Positions 49,096 to 58,124 of a DNA stretch of 64,000 bases are shown here, one piece after another (the first letter of the stretch is position 1; every line of letters begins with the position of its first letter). Source of the DNA: JALYYC01 sp039922495 (GTDB taxonomy: Bacteria > Chloroflexota > Dormibacteria > CF-121). The stretch lies in assembly GCA_039922495.1 (NCBI GenBank), contig JBDTEO010000023.1, forward strand, positions 3,299 to 67,298. The letters run 5' to 3'. The notes beneath the pieces are model-generated. The model was not told where the DNA came from. It ran no database searches and worked only from the letters and a program-made list of their open reading frames with translations. The position numbers were made by a program, and so were the translations under genes.

Positions 49096-51116
49096 GCGAC
49101 CGACACCACCGGTTGAAGCGGGACCCGGCCTTCCAGGCATCCGGGGACCGGCTCCTCCAGGTGACCGCCGACGGCTTCGAGCCGATCGCGAAGCGCCTGG
49201 AGGCGACCGTTTAGCGCGCCAGTGCCGTCGATGGAAAACGCCAGTACGCCGTTCCCAGCCGAGAGGCGGATGGTCGGCGCTGCGCTGACGCCGCGGAGCG
49301 CTTCGATGCAGCAGAAGTAGACCGCGGCCTCGACTCCAGGATCGAAGCGCCTTCCAGCAAGATCAGCCGTCACCTCAATCGCCGCGCTGACGGCCGTCTT
49401 TCTCGAATGGGCCTCGAGCGCGGAAACGATGCCTTTGTCGGCCAACAGCGGGGGGAAGATGCCGCGCGCAAGTTCGCGCAGCCCATCGAGGGTTTGCTGG
49501 GTCTCCGTAACTAGTTCCTCCAGGCGCTGGGTCGCCTGGCGCGAATCATCCTGATGGAGCAACCGATCCACTTCGTCGAGCCGTGGCGACATCGCCTCCA
49601 GATCCTGCCGCACGCCGACACGGATCTCACCCTCGAGCCGCCGACGCTCCGTTTCGCGGGCCGCCACGATTCGCTGCCGAGAGGCGCGGAGGTCGGTCGC
49701 CTGAGCCGAGAGATCGTTCAGCCGCGCCTCGAGTTCCGCTGTCAACCTGACGTTGTGCAGGACCAGCCCGGCCTGCGCAGCCAGGTCCGCGAGCAGTCGC
49801 TGCTCGCCTGGCGTGATCGGCTCGCCGGGGCCTTTTCGTACCGCAATCTCCCCGATCGTCTCGCCCTGATGGCTGATCGGCAACGCTGGTGGGAAGAGCC
49901 AACCGCTCGCAGTTTCTGGCCAGTCGGTCGTGCGACGGGAGCCGTCGGGCAGCAGCAGCGCCACCCGAGCGGCCTGCGCACCGACACCGCGGGCCGCAGC
50001 CTCCGCCATCCTGGGAAGCACCTCGTCGCCTGAGAGCGTGCCGGCCATCCGATCGGCGAAGCCGGCCATCACTTCGTAGGGCGTCGCGCGCTCGCCATAC
50101 ACCACGCGGTTGGCGAACTGTTGCAGGCGCTCGCGGACCGGCTGGAAGGCCACGGCGACCACGGCCGTTGCGGCGATGGAGAGCACGATGTTCGGGCGAT
50201 TGCCGGCGCCGAGCAGCGCGCCGATACCGACGACGATGCCAACGTAGACCGCGGTGATGAACGCAGCGAGCACGCCGTAGACGAGGGCCCGGTTGATGAC
50301 GACGTCGATGTCGTACAGCCGGTAGCGCAGCACGGCGATCGCAATACTGATGGGCAGTAGGGGGACCAGCAAGACCAGGAAGGTGGTCACGATCGCGTCC
50401 GGCAGGTTGCCCTGGAGCAAGAACGGGATGATGGCGGCACCCATGGCGACCAGGAACCAGCGGAGCTGCCGGCGTTGCAGGCCGTCGCCGCGACGGTAGC
50501 GAACGATGACCGAAGCGAGGGAGCCAAAGATCATGACCGCCCCGAATGGAAGAGAGAGGCTCACCAGGGTCCTGAAAAGCGGTTGCAACCCCGGAAAGCC
50601 GAGCGGATTTTGGAGAACGGGGTCGCTGCCACCGATCGGTCCGGGGTTAAACGCGTTGCCGGCCAGGGCGAGAGCGGCAAAGATGAACCCGCTTAACACG
50701 ACGACCAACCAGCGCCGGGACAGCAGACGGCCATCAGGAAAGAGCATCGGCGTAAAGAGCACGACCATCAGAATGAATGGGATCCAGAGCCATCCGCTGA
50801 TCCAGGCGACGACATTCCCGAACACCAGTAGGGCCTGGTAGTGGAGCAGGGCAACCGCCGCGTAATCCGCACCACCGAAGATCAGGTAGACGTTGAGGCC
50901 AATCAGCAGGAGCAGCCAGCCGATGATGTGGCGGGGGTGGTGACGAAGAATGAGCAGGCCCATCGCGGGAAAAGCAAAAAACGTGATGATCCCGATTCCC
51001 GCGGGATCGAACGCATTACCCCTGGCGGCGCTCTCCACCACGAGGGCGACCGCAATCGCCAGTGTCAGCGCCACGATGCCGACGGCCGGTGCGGGGACGG
51101 GAAGGCGTCGCTTCAT
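49092..51116 (-). CDS. GAF-HisKA_3-like pseudokinase (third gene of the array)
   Basis: A 674-residue membrane protein with the same helices, GAF domain and dimerisation helices as its neighbours, but without kinase residues. Where the others have NIHDGAQQ it reads EIRVGVRQ, with Arg499 in place of the phospho-His. The N-box region is EALRGVS without Asn, and the G1 box is DGTGALNG without the Asp-x-Gly-x-Gly pattern. The helical core (LDGLRELARGIFPPLL) and AVYFCC strand are kept. The gene is full length and in frame, so it is under selection as a non-catalytic protein. ATGA overlaps on both sides. Confidence 0.85.
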   Translation of the reverse strand: MKRRLPVPAPAVGIVALTLAIAVALVVESAARGNAFDPAGIGIITFFAFPAMGLLILRHHPRHIIGWLLLLIGLNVYLIFGGADYAAVALLHYQALLVFGNVVAWISGWLWIPFILMVVLFTPMLFPDGRLLSRRWLVVVLSGFIFAALALAGNAFNPGPIGGSDPVLQNPLGFPGLQPLFRTLVSLSLPFGAVMIFGSLASVIVRYRRGDGLQRRQLRWFLVAMGAAIIPFLLQGNLPDAIVTTFLVLLVPLLPISIAIAVLRYRLYDIDVVINRALVYGVLAAFITAVYVGIVVGIGALLGAGNRPNIVLSIAATAVVAVAFQPVRERLQQFANRVVYGERATPYEVMAGFADRMAGTLSGDEVLPRMAEAAARGVGAQAARVALLLPDGSRRTTDWPETASGWLFPPALPISHQGETIGEIAVRKGPGEPITPGEQRLLADLAAQAGLVLHNVRLTAELEARLNDLSAQATDLRASRQRIVAARETERRRLEGEIRVGVRQDLEAMSPRLDEVDRLLHQDDSRQATQRLEELVTETQQTLDGLRELARGIFPPLLADKGIVSALEAHSRKTAVSAAIEVTADLAGRRFDPGVEAAVYFCCIEALRGVSAAPTIRLSAGNGVLAFSIDGTGALNGRLQALRDRLEAVGGHLEEPVPGCLEGRVPLQPVVSVA

Positions 51117-53167
51117 GCCGGCATCACCCCGGATACTGTCGTCCCTCGGCCGGGACGCGATTGAAGCCGAAACGTTCCGCCCACCGAGGCAACGCGGTCG
51201 GTCATGTTCTGAAGGCCGGTCCCACCGCCGGTGACCGCCGGGTCGAAGCCGACGCCGTCATCGACCACCGAAAAGGCCAAATGCCCATCCTCTTGATGAA
51301 GCTTGACAGCGATCCGTGCCGCGTTCGCGTATTTAGTGGCGTTCTGGATCGCCTCGAGACAGCAAAAGTAGACAGCAGCCTCGACCTCAGGATCGTACCG
51401 GCCGATGCCGTCAGCGCTTACCTCGACATGCTTGCGCAACGCCTCGGCCAGCCCGTGGTCGCGGAGCGCGGGCGGATAGATCCCCTGTGCCAAATCACGC
51501 AGCGTTTTGAGGGCCTCGGCGGTTTGCGCTTCGAGCTCCATCAGGTAGCGTCGCGCCTTGGCCGGATCACGCCTCGCCAGCGTGGCAGCGAGCCTGAGCT
51601 TGACCGCCAGGGCCACGAGATGCTGCTGCGCACCGTCGTGGATGTTGCGTTCCAAACGGCGCCGCTCGGCATCCTGGGCCGCCACGATCCGCTGCCGCGA
51701 GGCGCGTAGCTCGATAGCCTGCCCGGAGATCTCGTTGAGGCGCGCCTGCAGCTCCGACGTGAGCCGGACATTGCGAAGTACCTGGCCCGCCTGCGCGGCA
51801 AGATCAGTCAGGAGTTTCTCTTCCACCGGGGTGAATGGTTCACCCGGGCGCTTCTTCACGGTCAACTCGCCAAGCGTCTCGCCCTGATGGCGAACCTCGA
51901 CAACGCGGTCGGCAAGGTCGATGGGCAACGGCGACTCCCCCGCCGGCCACGTCGCGGCAGCGATCGGCGCACCGGTGCGCCGGACCCAGACGCTACTGGC
52001 GATGGCACCGGTGCCCTCAGCCAGCACCCTCGCGAGCCTTGGAAGGACATCCTCGTTGGCGTAAGCGCCCGCCACACGATGAGAGAACTCGGTGAGGGCT
52101 TCGTACGGCGTGGCTCGATAGCCGTACACCAGACGGTTCGCCAGCGCCTGGACGCGCGTCCGCACCGGCTGGAACGCGACCGCCACCACGCCGGTGGCAA
52201 GGATGGATAACGCGAGGTTGGGCCGACTGCCTGCATTGATCAGGGCGCCGACGCCGACGACGATCCCCACGTAGACGGCCGTGATGAAGACGGCCAGAGT
52301 CCCGTAGACGAGCGCCCGGCTGATCACGAAGTCGATGTCGTAAAGGCGGTACTTCAGAATTGCGATCGCGATCGCTGCTGGAAAGCCGAGCCAGACCGGG
52401 GCGAAGGCGACGACGAATGTCCAGACCGGCGGGGTCACACCCGGGACATTGCTGATCAGCAGCCCGGTGAAAAGAAGCACCGGCAAGAGCGCCGCCGCCG
52501 CCGCAAGCCACTTGAGCTGGTGGCGCTCCTCGGCCCGGGCGTGGCGCCAGCGCGCCACGACGGCGACGCCGGCAAGCACGAAGGGCAGGAGGAATAGCGG
52601 CGTGCGGAGAAGATGGAGAGGAGTGAAGAAGGCGATGCCGGCGGGATTCTGCACCCGCAGATCAACGGACTGGCGGATGGCGCCGGTCAGGGGTCCAGGA
52701 GTGAAGAACGCGCCGAGCGAGAAGACGAGGCCGGCCGCGGCCGGGACCCAGGCCACCCACCACAGGCGGGAGATCGGCCGTCCCGTTGGAAAGAGCGTGA
52801 GCATCAGGGGCAGGATTGCAAACCAGATCAGCGCCCACAGTCCCCGATTCAGCCAGGCGACGAAGACGCCGGCGGGCAGTGATCCAGGGGCAATCAAGAG
52901 GCTGCGAATTGCATACTCGTCGCCCAGCAGCGTGGTGGCCATGCCGAGCCCGATAACCAGGAGAAGCCAGCCGACCAGGTTGCCTGGACGGCGGTTTGCG
53001 AGGTAGGCGCCGGCGCACGAATAGCCGATCCCCACACAGATCTCCGTGAACACCGTCGAAATATCTGCGGTTGGGATGGGGATTGGATCCCAAAGGCGAA
53101 GCACCGTCCCGACAGCGACCAGCCCGAGGGCCAGAACGCAGAGGACAGCGGCCAGGCGACGCCTCAT
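51113..53167 (-). CDS. Membrane sensor kinase, GAF-HisKA_3-HATPase (active type, second of four)
   Basis: A 684-residue kinase with the array architecture. The GAF domain contains PYEALTEFSHRVAGAYANED, GELTVKKRPGEPFTPVEEK and LRNVRLTSELQARL. HisKA_3 has His510 in ERNIHDGAQQH. The HATPase has EAIQNATKYA (about 600), DDGVGFDP and GTGLQNM. All are intact. It is nearly superimposable on the kinase at 46981 in its cytoplasmic half. Preceded and followed by pseudokinase genes with 4-nt overlaps, which supports equal synthesis and possible heterodimers. Confidence 0.93.
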   Translation of the reverse strand: MRRRLAAVLCVLALGLVAVGTVLRLWDPIPIPTADISTVFTEICVGIGYSCAGAYLANRRPGNLVGWLLLVIGLGMATTLLGDEYAIRSLLIAPGSLPAGVFVAWLNRGLWALIWFAILPLMLTLFPTGRPISRLWWVAWVPAAAGLVFSLGAFFTPGPLTGAIRQSVDLRVQNPAGIAFFTPLHLLRTPLFLLPFVLAGVAVVARWRHARAEERHQLKWLAAAAALLPVLLFTGLLISNVPGVTPPVWTFVVAFAPVWLGFPAAIAIAILKYRLYDIDFVISRALVYGTLAVFITAVYVGIVVGVGALINAGSRPNLALSILATGVVAVAFQPVRTRVQALANRLVYGYRATPYEALTEFSHRVAGAYANEDVLPRLARVLAEGTGAIASSVWVRRTGAPIAAATWPAGESPLPIDLADRVVEVRHQGETLGELTVKKRPGEPFTPVEEKLLTDLAAQAGQVLRNVRLTSELQARLNEISGQAIELRASRQRIVAAQDAERRRLERNIHDGAQQHLVALAVKLRLAATLARRDPAKARRYLMELEAQTAEALKTLRDLAQGIYPPALRDHGLAEALRKHVEVSADGIGRYDPEVEAAVYFCCLEAIQNATKYANAARIAVKLHQEDGHLAFSVVDDGVGFDPAVTGGGTGLQNMTDRVASVGGTFRLQSRPGRGTTVSGVMPA

Positions 53168-55236
53168 GCCGAGCCCACCGCAGCCCGAACCGGGATCAGG
53201 CCGGCGATTCCGCTGCCGGATCGCTCCAGGCTGCCACCGAGTGCCTCGACCCGATCTTCAATAGCCTGAACGGAACCGTCTGCCGAACCCGGAGCGGTGA
53301 CAGCGAATTCCAAGGCTTTGTCGCCGCCAGTCACGCTGACGCAGCTATTCCCATTGGCGCTTCGAAGGACTTCAAGGCAGGCGAAATAAACCGCCGCCTC
53401 GATTTCCGCGGCGTAGCGTCCCACGGAATTCGCAATGACCTCGACCGGCACCACCGACTTGGCGGTCTGGGCGCGCAGCGCCGGGACCAGGCCCTGATCG
53501 CGCAAGAGCGGCGGGTAAATGCCGTGTGCCAGCTGGCGGAGCGAGTCCAGGGTGTGCTGAACATCGCCGGTGAGGCGTTCGAGGCTGGCGGCTGCCTGCT
53601 GTGGGTCGGCCTCGAGCATCGCATCGACGGCAGCGATCTTGGCGGCGAGCGCAGCCAGCTCTTGCTCGGCTCCTCCACGAATGGTCTGCTCCAGCCGCTG
53701 CCGCTCGGCGGTTGCCGCCGTGACGAGCCGCTGCCGAGATGCTCGGATCGTGTCCGCCCGAGCCGTGAGCTCGTCGAGGCGCGTTTGCAGCTCGGCCGTG
53801 AGCCGGATGTTATGGAGCACCAGCCCGGCCTGAACTGCCAGGTCATTCAAGAGCTTCACCTCAGCCGGACTAATCGGAGCGCCGGCCGTTTTCGCCACCG
53901 CGATCTCGCCGACCAGTTGATCGTGATAGCTGACCTGCACCCGGTGCCGCAGCGAGTCGACCGCGTGCTCGGAAGGCCACCAGATCGAGCGTTGCGACCC
54001 GTCCGGAAATTGGACGCTCACGCGCGCGGCGTCAGCGCCCACGCCATGGGCGGCGGCCGCCGCCATCCGCGGGAGGACCTCATCGGGCGCCAATGTCTCA
54101 GACATTCGCTCGGCAAAGTCGGCCATCACCTCGTAGGGCGTGGCGCGCTTTCCATAGACGAGCCGGTTGGCCAACCGCTGCACGCGCTCGCGCACGGGTT
54201 GGAAGGCAACCGCAACGAGCGCCGTGGCGAGAATCGACAGCGCGAGGTTCGGCTGACCCTGCGATCCGATCAGACTGCCGATGCCGACGACGATGCCGAC
54301 GTAGACCGCCGTAATGAAGGCAGCCAGCGCACCAAACACGACGGTCCGGTTGATGACGACGTCGATGTCGTAGAGCCGGTACTTCAGGATTGCGAGCCCG
54401 ATCGCTCCGGGGACCGCGACCCCAAATCCCAGCACGACCAGGAGATTGGCCACGACGTTGCCGATGACGCGGCCGCCCGGGCTCGGCGGGAGGACCAAGG
54501 TCGACGTTGTCAACATGACGTTGAGGAACGTGGTAATACCCAGGGCGTAAGCAACCCACCGCACCTGCTGTCGTTCGTCACCTCGCGCCCTTCTCAAACG
54601 GACTACGAGCGCGCCGATAGCAAACAGGACCAACACGATGTTGCCGAAGAAAGACACCCAGCCCAGGGGGCTCGACTCGATACCCGTGAACATCGGGAGC
54701 CCAGTCGGGTTGGCGACCGCCGGCAGGCCCGCTGCCTGGATCGGGGTCGGATCGATGACGCCGAAGAGGGCGTTGAAGGCTACGACGACGACGTCCGCCC
54801 AGATCAGCCAGCGCCATCGCGGCGAGGGCAGCTTTCCATCGGGGAAGAACAGCATGATCAGCACCACGAAGCCGGGGTAGGTGATCCCGCTGACGAACGA
54901 TCCGAACCAGGCCGCCCACTCCACCCCCGGGAGGGAACCCCTGGCCACCAGCAGGGTGCGGACCTCGTATTGGAACACCAGGGCGGTCAGACCGTTGACC
55001 AACGCCGCCGCCAGCATCACCCAGCCGACCGGGTTACGCGGCAGCCGGGAGGCGATCAGCGCACCAACGAGGCCAATGGCGAGCGTCGGAATCACCGCCT
55101 GGCCAAACGACCCAATGAGTTGCGGGTCGCGGAAGGCTGGCAGGTTGGTGAGGGCCAGTACCGAGGCAGCCCCAACGAAAAGGCAAACGACGCCGCCTCC
55201 GATCCACGCCAGGGATGGACTGAGCCGAGCCCTCAT
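53164..55236 (-). CDS. GAF-HisKA_3-like pseudokinase (first gene of the array)
   Basis: A 690-residue protein with eight to nine helices, the LKYRLYDIDVVINRTVVFG region, a GAF domain (PYEVMADFAERMSETLAPDE) and degenerate catalytic domains. TIRGGAEQ replaces the His motif (Arg520), EVLRSANGN replaces the N-box, and VTAPGSADG stands where DDG-x-G should be. These losses match those in the pseudokinase at 49092, and the two share GAF features (VLPRMA, GVGA-x-AARV, PDGS) absent from the active kinases. The ATG at 55236 begins the operon; its promoter would lie in the 148-nt region shared with the divergent XRE gene. Confidence 0.85.
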   Translation of the reverse strand: MRARLSPSLAWIGGGVVCLFVGAASVLALTNLPAFRDPQLIGSFGQAVIPTLAIGLVGALIASRLPRNPVGWVMLAAALVNGLTALVFQYEVRTLLVARGSLPGVEWAAWFGSFVSGITYPGFVVLIMLFFPDGKLPSPRWRWLIWADVVVVAFNALFGVIDPTPIQAAGLPAVANPTGLPMFTGIESSPLGWVSFFGNIVLVLFAIGALVVRLRRARGDERQQVRWVAYALGITTFLNVMLTTSTLVLPPSPGGRVIGNVVANLLVVLGFGVAVPGAIGLAILKYRLYDIDVVINRTVVFGALAAFITAVYVGIVVGIGSLIGSQGQPNLALSILATALVAVAFQPVRERVQRLANRLVYGKRATPYEVMADFAERMSETLAPDEVLPRMAAAAAHGVGADAARVSVQFPDGSQRSIWWPSEHAVDSLRHRVQVSYHDQLVGEIAVAKTAGAPISPAEVKLLNDLAVQAGLVLHNIRLTAELQTRLDELTARADTIRASRQRLVTAATAERQRLEQTIRGGAEQELAALAAKIAAVDAMLEADPQQAAASLERLTGDVQHTLDSLRQLAHGIYPPLLRDQGLVPALRAQTAKSVVPVEVIANSVGRYAAEIEAAVYFACLEVLRSANGNSCVSVTGGDKALEFAVTAPGSADGSVQAIEDRVEALGGSLERSGSGIAGLIPVRAAVGSA

Positions 55237-55351
55237 GGTCCGATGGTCGCGTATTCGATCACGGCCGTCGAGGGGGCTGCCATGGCCTCAGGTCGGTGGT
55301 TTTCCCCACCCCACCAGGTGGTACCTCGCGATCGTCACCTGTATGTCATTG

Positions 55352-55381
55352 ACAGTTTGTTGTAGTTATGGCACAGTCTGT
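55352..55381 (+). promoter_or_regulatory. Two direct repeats ahead of the XRE gene, probable operator
   Basis: ACAGTTTGT (55352-55360) and ACAGTCTGT (55373-55381) start 21 bp apart, exactly two helical turns, ending just before the GTG at 55385. Each 9-mer is near-palindromic. TTGACA at 55349-55354 overlaps the first. The arrangement suits cooperative binding by the XRE repressor. Confidence 0.5.
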
Positions 55382-55384
55382 ACC

Positions 55385-55687
55385 GTGGCGACGAAAAGTG
55401 ATGGTAGTCCTAGGTCGGCGGATGGCGCCAAGCTGCACAACCGGATCGCCGTGCTCCGGGCCGAGCGCGGGCTGTCGCGACAGCAACTCGCCGAGGCCGT
55501 GGGCGTGAACTTCCAGACGATCGGCTACATCGAGCGGGGCGAGTACAACCCCAGCCTCGACCTGGCTTTCCGCCTGACTGAGGTCTTCGGCCTTCCCGTT
55601 GAGGCGATCTTCTCTCGTCAACCGTTTCGACCGCTCAGCGAAGAGGTCTACCGCCGGCCAAAAGCGGTGGAAGGGGGACACGCATGA
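55385..55687 (+). CDS. XRE-family helix-turn-helix regulator
   Basis: A 100-residue DNA-binding protein. The Cro/CI-type HTH (about residues 17-75) reads HNRIAVLRAERGLSRQQLAE, then VNFQTIGYIERGEYNPSLDL and EVFGLPVEAIF. This short form (YozG-like) usually controls the membrane-protein gene that follows it. The GTG at 55385 is chosen because homology starts just inside and two repeat boxes end 3 nt before it. It overlaps the next gene by 4 nt. Confidence 0.85.
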   Translation: MATKSDGSPRSADGAKLHNRIAVLRAERGLSRQQLAEAVGVNFQTIGYIERGEYNPSLDLAFRLTEVFGLPVEAIFSRQPFRPLSEEVYRRPKAVEGGHA

Positions 55688-56763
55688 CAAACATGATCGA
55701 TCGGATCCCGACGGTCACGATCCAGCGCGTCACGGCAGCCCTTGTCATCCTCATCGTCGGCTTCTGGTTGCTGTCCGGACTATTCTTGTTCGCTTTCACG
55801 ACCCTCTACCTCGTGTTCATCGTGGTGACCATCCTCGTCGTCCGGAGCGTCCCGGTGCAGCCCGGTCAGTGGCTCGCGCGGCGCGCGGTGCGCCGCGGAC
55901 TGGTTTCGGCCATTGCCCTCGGCTCAATCCTCCTCGCGCTGAGTCATGCCGGGCCGAACGATGCCGGGGGCGAGCCGTTCATCCTCATGGCACTGGCCTT
56001 GGGCTTTGTCTTTCTCGGTCGCGCGACACAGCGCATCGCGTCAGCGCCAGATCGGCAGGTAGACGAGCGCCAGGAGGCGCTCCGCAATCGGGCTCACCGG
56101 CTTGCCTACGGAATCTTTGCCCCGCTGGCGGCCGGGATCGTCCTTGTAACTTACGTCGCCGGTGCCGCGAGCCGCGCGTGGCTGGCAAGCGCCTTTCAAG
56201 GAAGTGGCACCCTTTTGACGTTCTTCCTTCTGCTCGTCTTCCTTCCGGCTATGGTTCTGGCCTGGTTGGAGCCAGATCGCCTGGTCGGTACGGATTCGCC
56301 CCAACTGGCCGCTAGCCGACGGGCCAGCCTCGCGATCACGATGGTAGCACTCGCCCTTGTCACGCCGATCGCCTTGAGCGTGGCGCTGGTGCTGGTCCCC
56401 ATCCGGACGACGAGCTTCTTTCGTCCGGAGCAAGGCCAGACCGGGGCCAAGTGCACATACTTCGATGCCCGCGCGCAGGTCGGCCTCGGCTTCGGCGCAG
56501 TCGTGCCCTTGAGCGCTGTGGCCTGCTCCGACGGTCGTACGGCCTCGGAGGACTGGGGTCTCAACAACAGTGACTGCCATCCGAATCGGACGGAAATGAC
56601 GACGGTTGACACAGTCGAGTGCACGCGCACGACGGATGCGTCCGGAACGCTTCACTTCACCTATCGCGCACGGGTGCGGTCCGCAGTCTTGCCATTCCTC
56701 GCCCGAGACGTTGTCATGACGCTTGTGATGGCCGGCGACGGCCACGTGGTGAGGTTCCCATGA
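55684..56763 (+). CDS. Membrane protein with DUF2178-like head and external Cys-containing domain, paralog 1
   Basis: A 359-residue protein. About seven transmembrane segments (to residue 240) include the cytoplasmic QVDERQEALRNRAHRLAYG, typical of the small DUF2178-like proteins paired with XRE regulators. A C-terminal external domain of about 110 residues follows, with four Cys (GAKCTYFDAR, AVACSDG, SDCHPN, VECTRTTDASG), probably two disulfides. The next gene encodes a clear paralog. Cotranscribed with the XRE regulator. Function unknown. Confidence 0.72.
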   Translation: MTNMIDRIPTVTIQRVTAALVILIVGFWLLSGLFLFAFTTLYLVFIVVTILVVRSVPVQPGQWLARRAVRRGLVSAIALGSILLALSHAGPNDAGGEPFILMALALGFVFLGRATQRIASAPDRQVDERQEALRNRAHRLAYGIFAPLAAGIVLVTYVAGAASRAWLASAFQGSGTLLTFFLLLVFLPAMVLAWLEPDRLVGTDSPQLAASRRASLAITMVALALVTPIALSVALVLVPIRTTSFFRPEQGQTGAKCTYFDARAQVGLGFGAVVPLSAVACSDGRTASEDWGLNNSDCHPNRTEMTTVDTVECTRTTDASGTLHFTYRARVRSAVLPFLARDVVMTLVMAGDGHVVRFP

Positions 56764-57686
56764 CACACGCTAACTGGCTGCAAGGCTCGGATATCCGTCG
56801 GGCACTCGTGATCGTTACCGGGGCCGTCTGGGGCTTCTTCGCGGTTCCGCTCCCGCGCTCCCTGGATGGCGCCGGCATGCCGCTCACGCTGGCCCTCCTC
56901 CTGCTCGATGTGGTCCTGGGCGCCCTGACCGGCTGGCTCGCGTTCGCCCGCACCGCTTCGCTGGATGAGCGCCAGGCCGCGCTCCGCGACCGCGCCTACC
57001 GGCTCGCGTTCCGGCTGATCCTCCTCGGCGTGATCGTCATGGTGCTTGGCGCCATTGCCGGATCCATTGCTGACAACTCGGGCACGCCCATTCAACCGGC
57101 AGACGTTTTCGGCAGCCGATGGATTATCGGGCTGCTCGAGCTCCTGGCCGCGCTGCCAACCGTCGTCATTGCCTGGCTCCAGCCCGGGTCGGTCGAGGAG
57201 GCGGAGTCGCCGTCTCGCCTGTCGCCATCGCGCTGGCTCCCACTCATTGCGGTTCCGCTCCTTGCCGCCCTCTGGCTGGTCGCCATTGCCGCGCTGCCAG
57301 TGGAGGCCAGCGCCGTCCGGGACGACGCCAAGCACGGGCTCCTCTCGGCCAACGAGACGTGTGGGCACTTCACCGGGACTCGCGATGTCGGGTATGGCTT
57401 CGGAGCGGAGGTTCGCCTCGATGTCGAGACCTGCTGGGATGGCAACCGCGCCTATGCGTTTCGCAAGGATATCTACGCGGATCTCACCCGCTGCTCGGTG
57501 GAGCCCGGTACCGCCGACTTCGCACGCGTTAGGAAGCTTGCCTGCACCGAGACGACCGACGCCGATGGGACGATGCATTACCAGGTGCAGGCAACGGTCC
57601 AGTCGGGTCTCCTCAGCACCGTCACCCGCAACGTCGTGCTGGAGCTCGACGTCACCAGGGACGGCACGGTCCTCAGCTTCGGCTAA
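56760..57686 (+). CDS. Membrane protein with DUF2178-like head and external Cys-containing domain, paralog 2
   Basis: A 308-residue paralog of the preceding protein. It has fewer membrane segments (about five), the same ASLDERQAALRDRAYRLAF loop, and an external domain with the same four-Cys spacing (NETCGHFTGTRDVGYGFGA, DVETCWDGN, LTRCSVE, LACTETTDADGT). The ATG at 56760 overlaps the previous stop. Tandem duplication in one operon suggests a hetero-oligomer or two related specificities. Confidence 0.72.
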   Translation: MTHANWLQGSDIRRALVIVTGAVWGFFAVPLPRSLDGAGMPLTLALLLLDVVLGALTGWLAFARTASLDERQAALRDRAYRLAFRLILLGVIVMVLGAIAGSIADNSGTPIQPADVFGSRWIIGLLELLAALPTVVIAWLQPGSVEEAESPSRLSPSRWLPLIAVPLLAALWLVAIAALPVEASAVRDDAKHGLLSANETCGHFTGTRDVGYGFGAEVRLDVETCWDGNRAYAFRKDIYADLTRCSVEPGTADFARVRKLACTETTDADGTMHYQVQATVQSGLLSTVTRNVVLELDVTRDGTVLSFG

Positions 57687-57692
57687 CAGCCC

Positions 57693-58079
57693 TTACTCCG
57701 GCGGTACCGGCGACTCTGTAAACCAGGTCGTCTCGCCCAGGTTCACGACAACATGCGCCATTGGTCCGAGGCGGCCGGCGCCATGCCAGTGGACCTCATT
57801 TGGCTCGGTCGCCACGACATCACCGACCGCGATCCGGCGCGCCTCCTGGCCTTTTGCCTGGACCCATCCCTCGCCCTCGACCACCTGGATCAGCTGACCG
57901 CCCGCATGTGAGTGCCAGTGGTTGCGCACGCCCGGTTCGAAGCGCACGACCGCGGCCGTGGTGCTGATCGGCTTCGACGGCGCATCGAGGAGCGTCTTTG
58001 AGCGGGTCAGCCCGGTGAAGTGGGCAGCATCCATCGGCTGCAGGTCCCGGACAACATCGGCGCGTAACGTGATCTTCAT
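57693..58079 (-). CDS. Cupin-domain protein
   Basis: A 128-residue single-domain cupin. Motif 1 is NHWHSHAGGQLIQVVEGEG (His ligands and a Gln where Glu is common) and motif 2 is PNEVHWHG, so a mononuclear metal site is likely. This form is common among AraC-independent small cupins and carboxymuconolactone-decarboxylase-associated cupins. Convergent with the membrane-protein operon and divergent from an MBL-fold gene. Substrate unknown. Confidence 0.82.
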   Translation of the reverse strand: MKITLRADVVRDLQPMDAAHFTGLTRSKTLLDAPSKPISTTAAVVRFEPGVRNHWHSHAGGQLIQVVEGEGWVQAKGQEARRIAVGDVVATEPNEVHWHGAGRLGPMAHVVVNLGETTWFTESPVPPE

Positions 58080-58110
58080 CCGGCCATCATGCTAGTCTCC
58101 GTGGCCTCCG

Positions 58111-58116
58111 TACCAT
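58111..58116 (+). promoter_or_regulatory. -10 box TACCAT, near-leaderless start
   Basis: TACCAT then 8 nt and the ATG at 58125. It favours this start over the ATG at 58089. Confidence 0.45.
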
Positions 58117-58124
58117 TACTGCTG

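Noticed and set aside
53071..55365. A 764-codon plus-strand open frame antisense to the first kinase-like gene
   Set aside because: It is a high-GC shadow frame: Arg/His/Gln-rich, no domain, no ribosome site, and the opposite strand encodes a clear GAF/HisKA_3-like protein.
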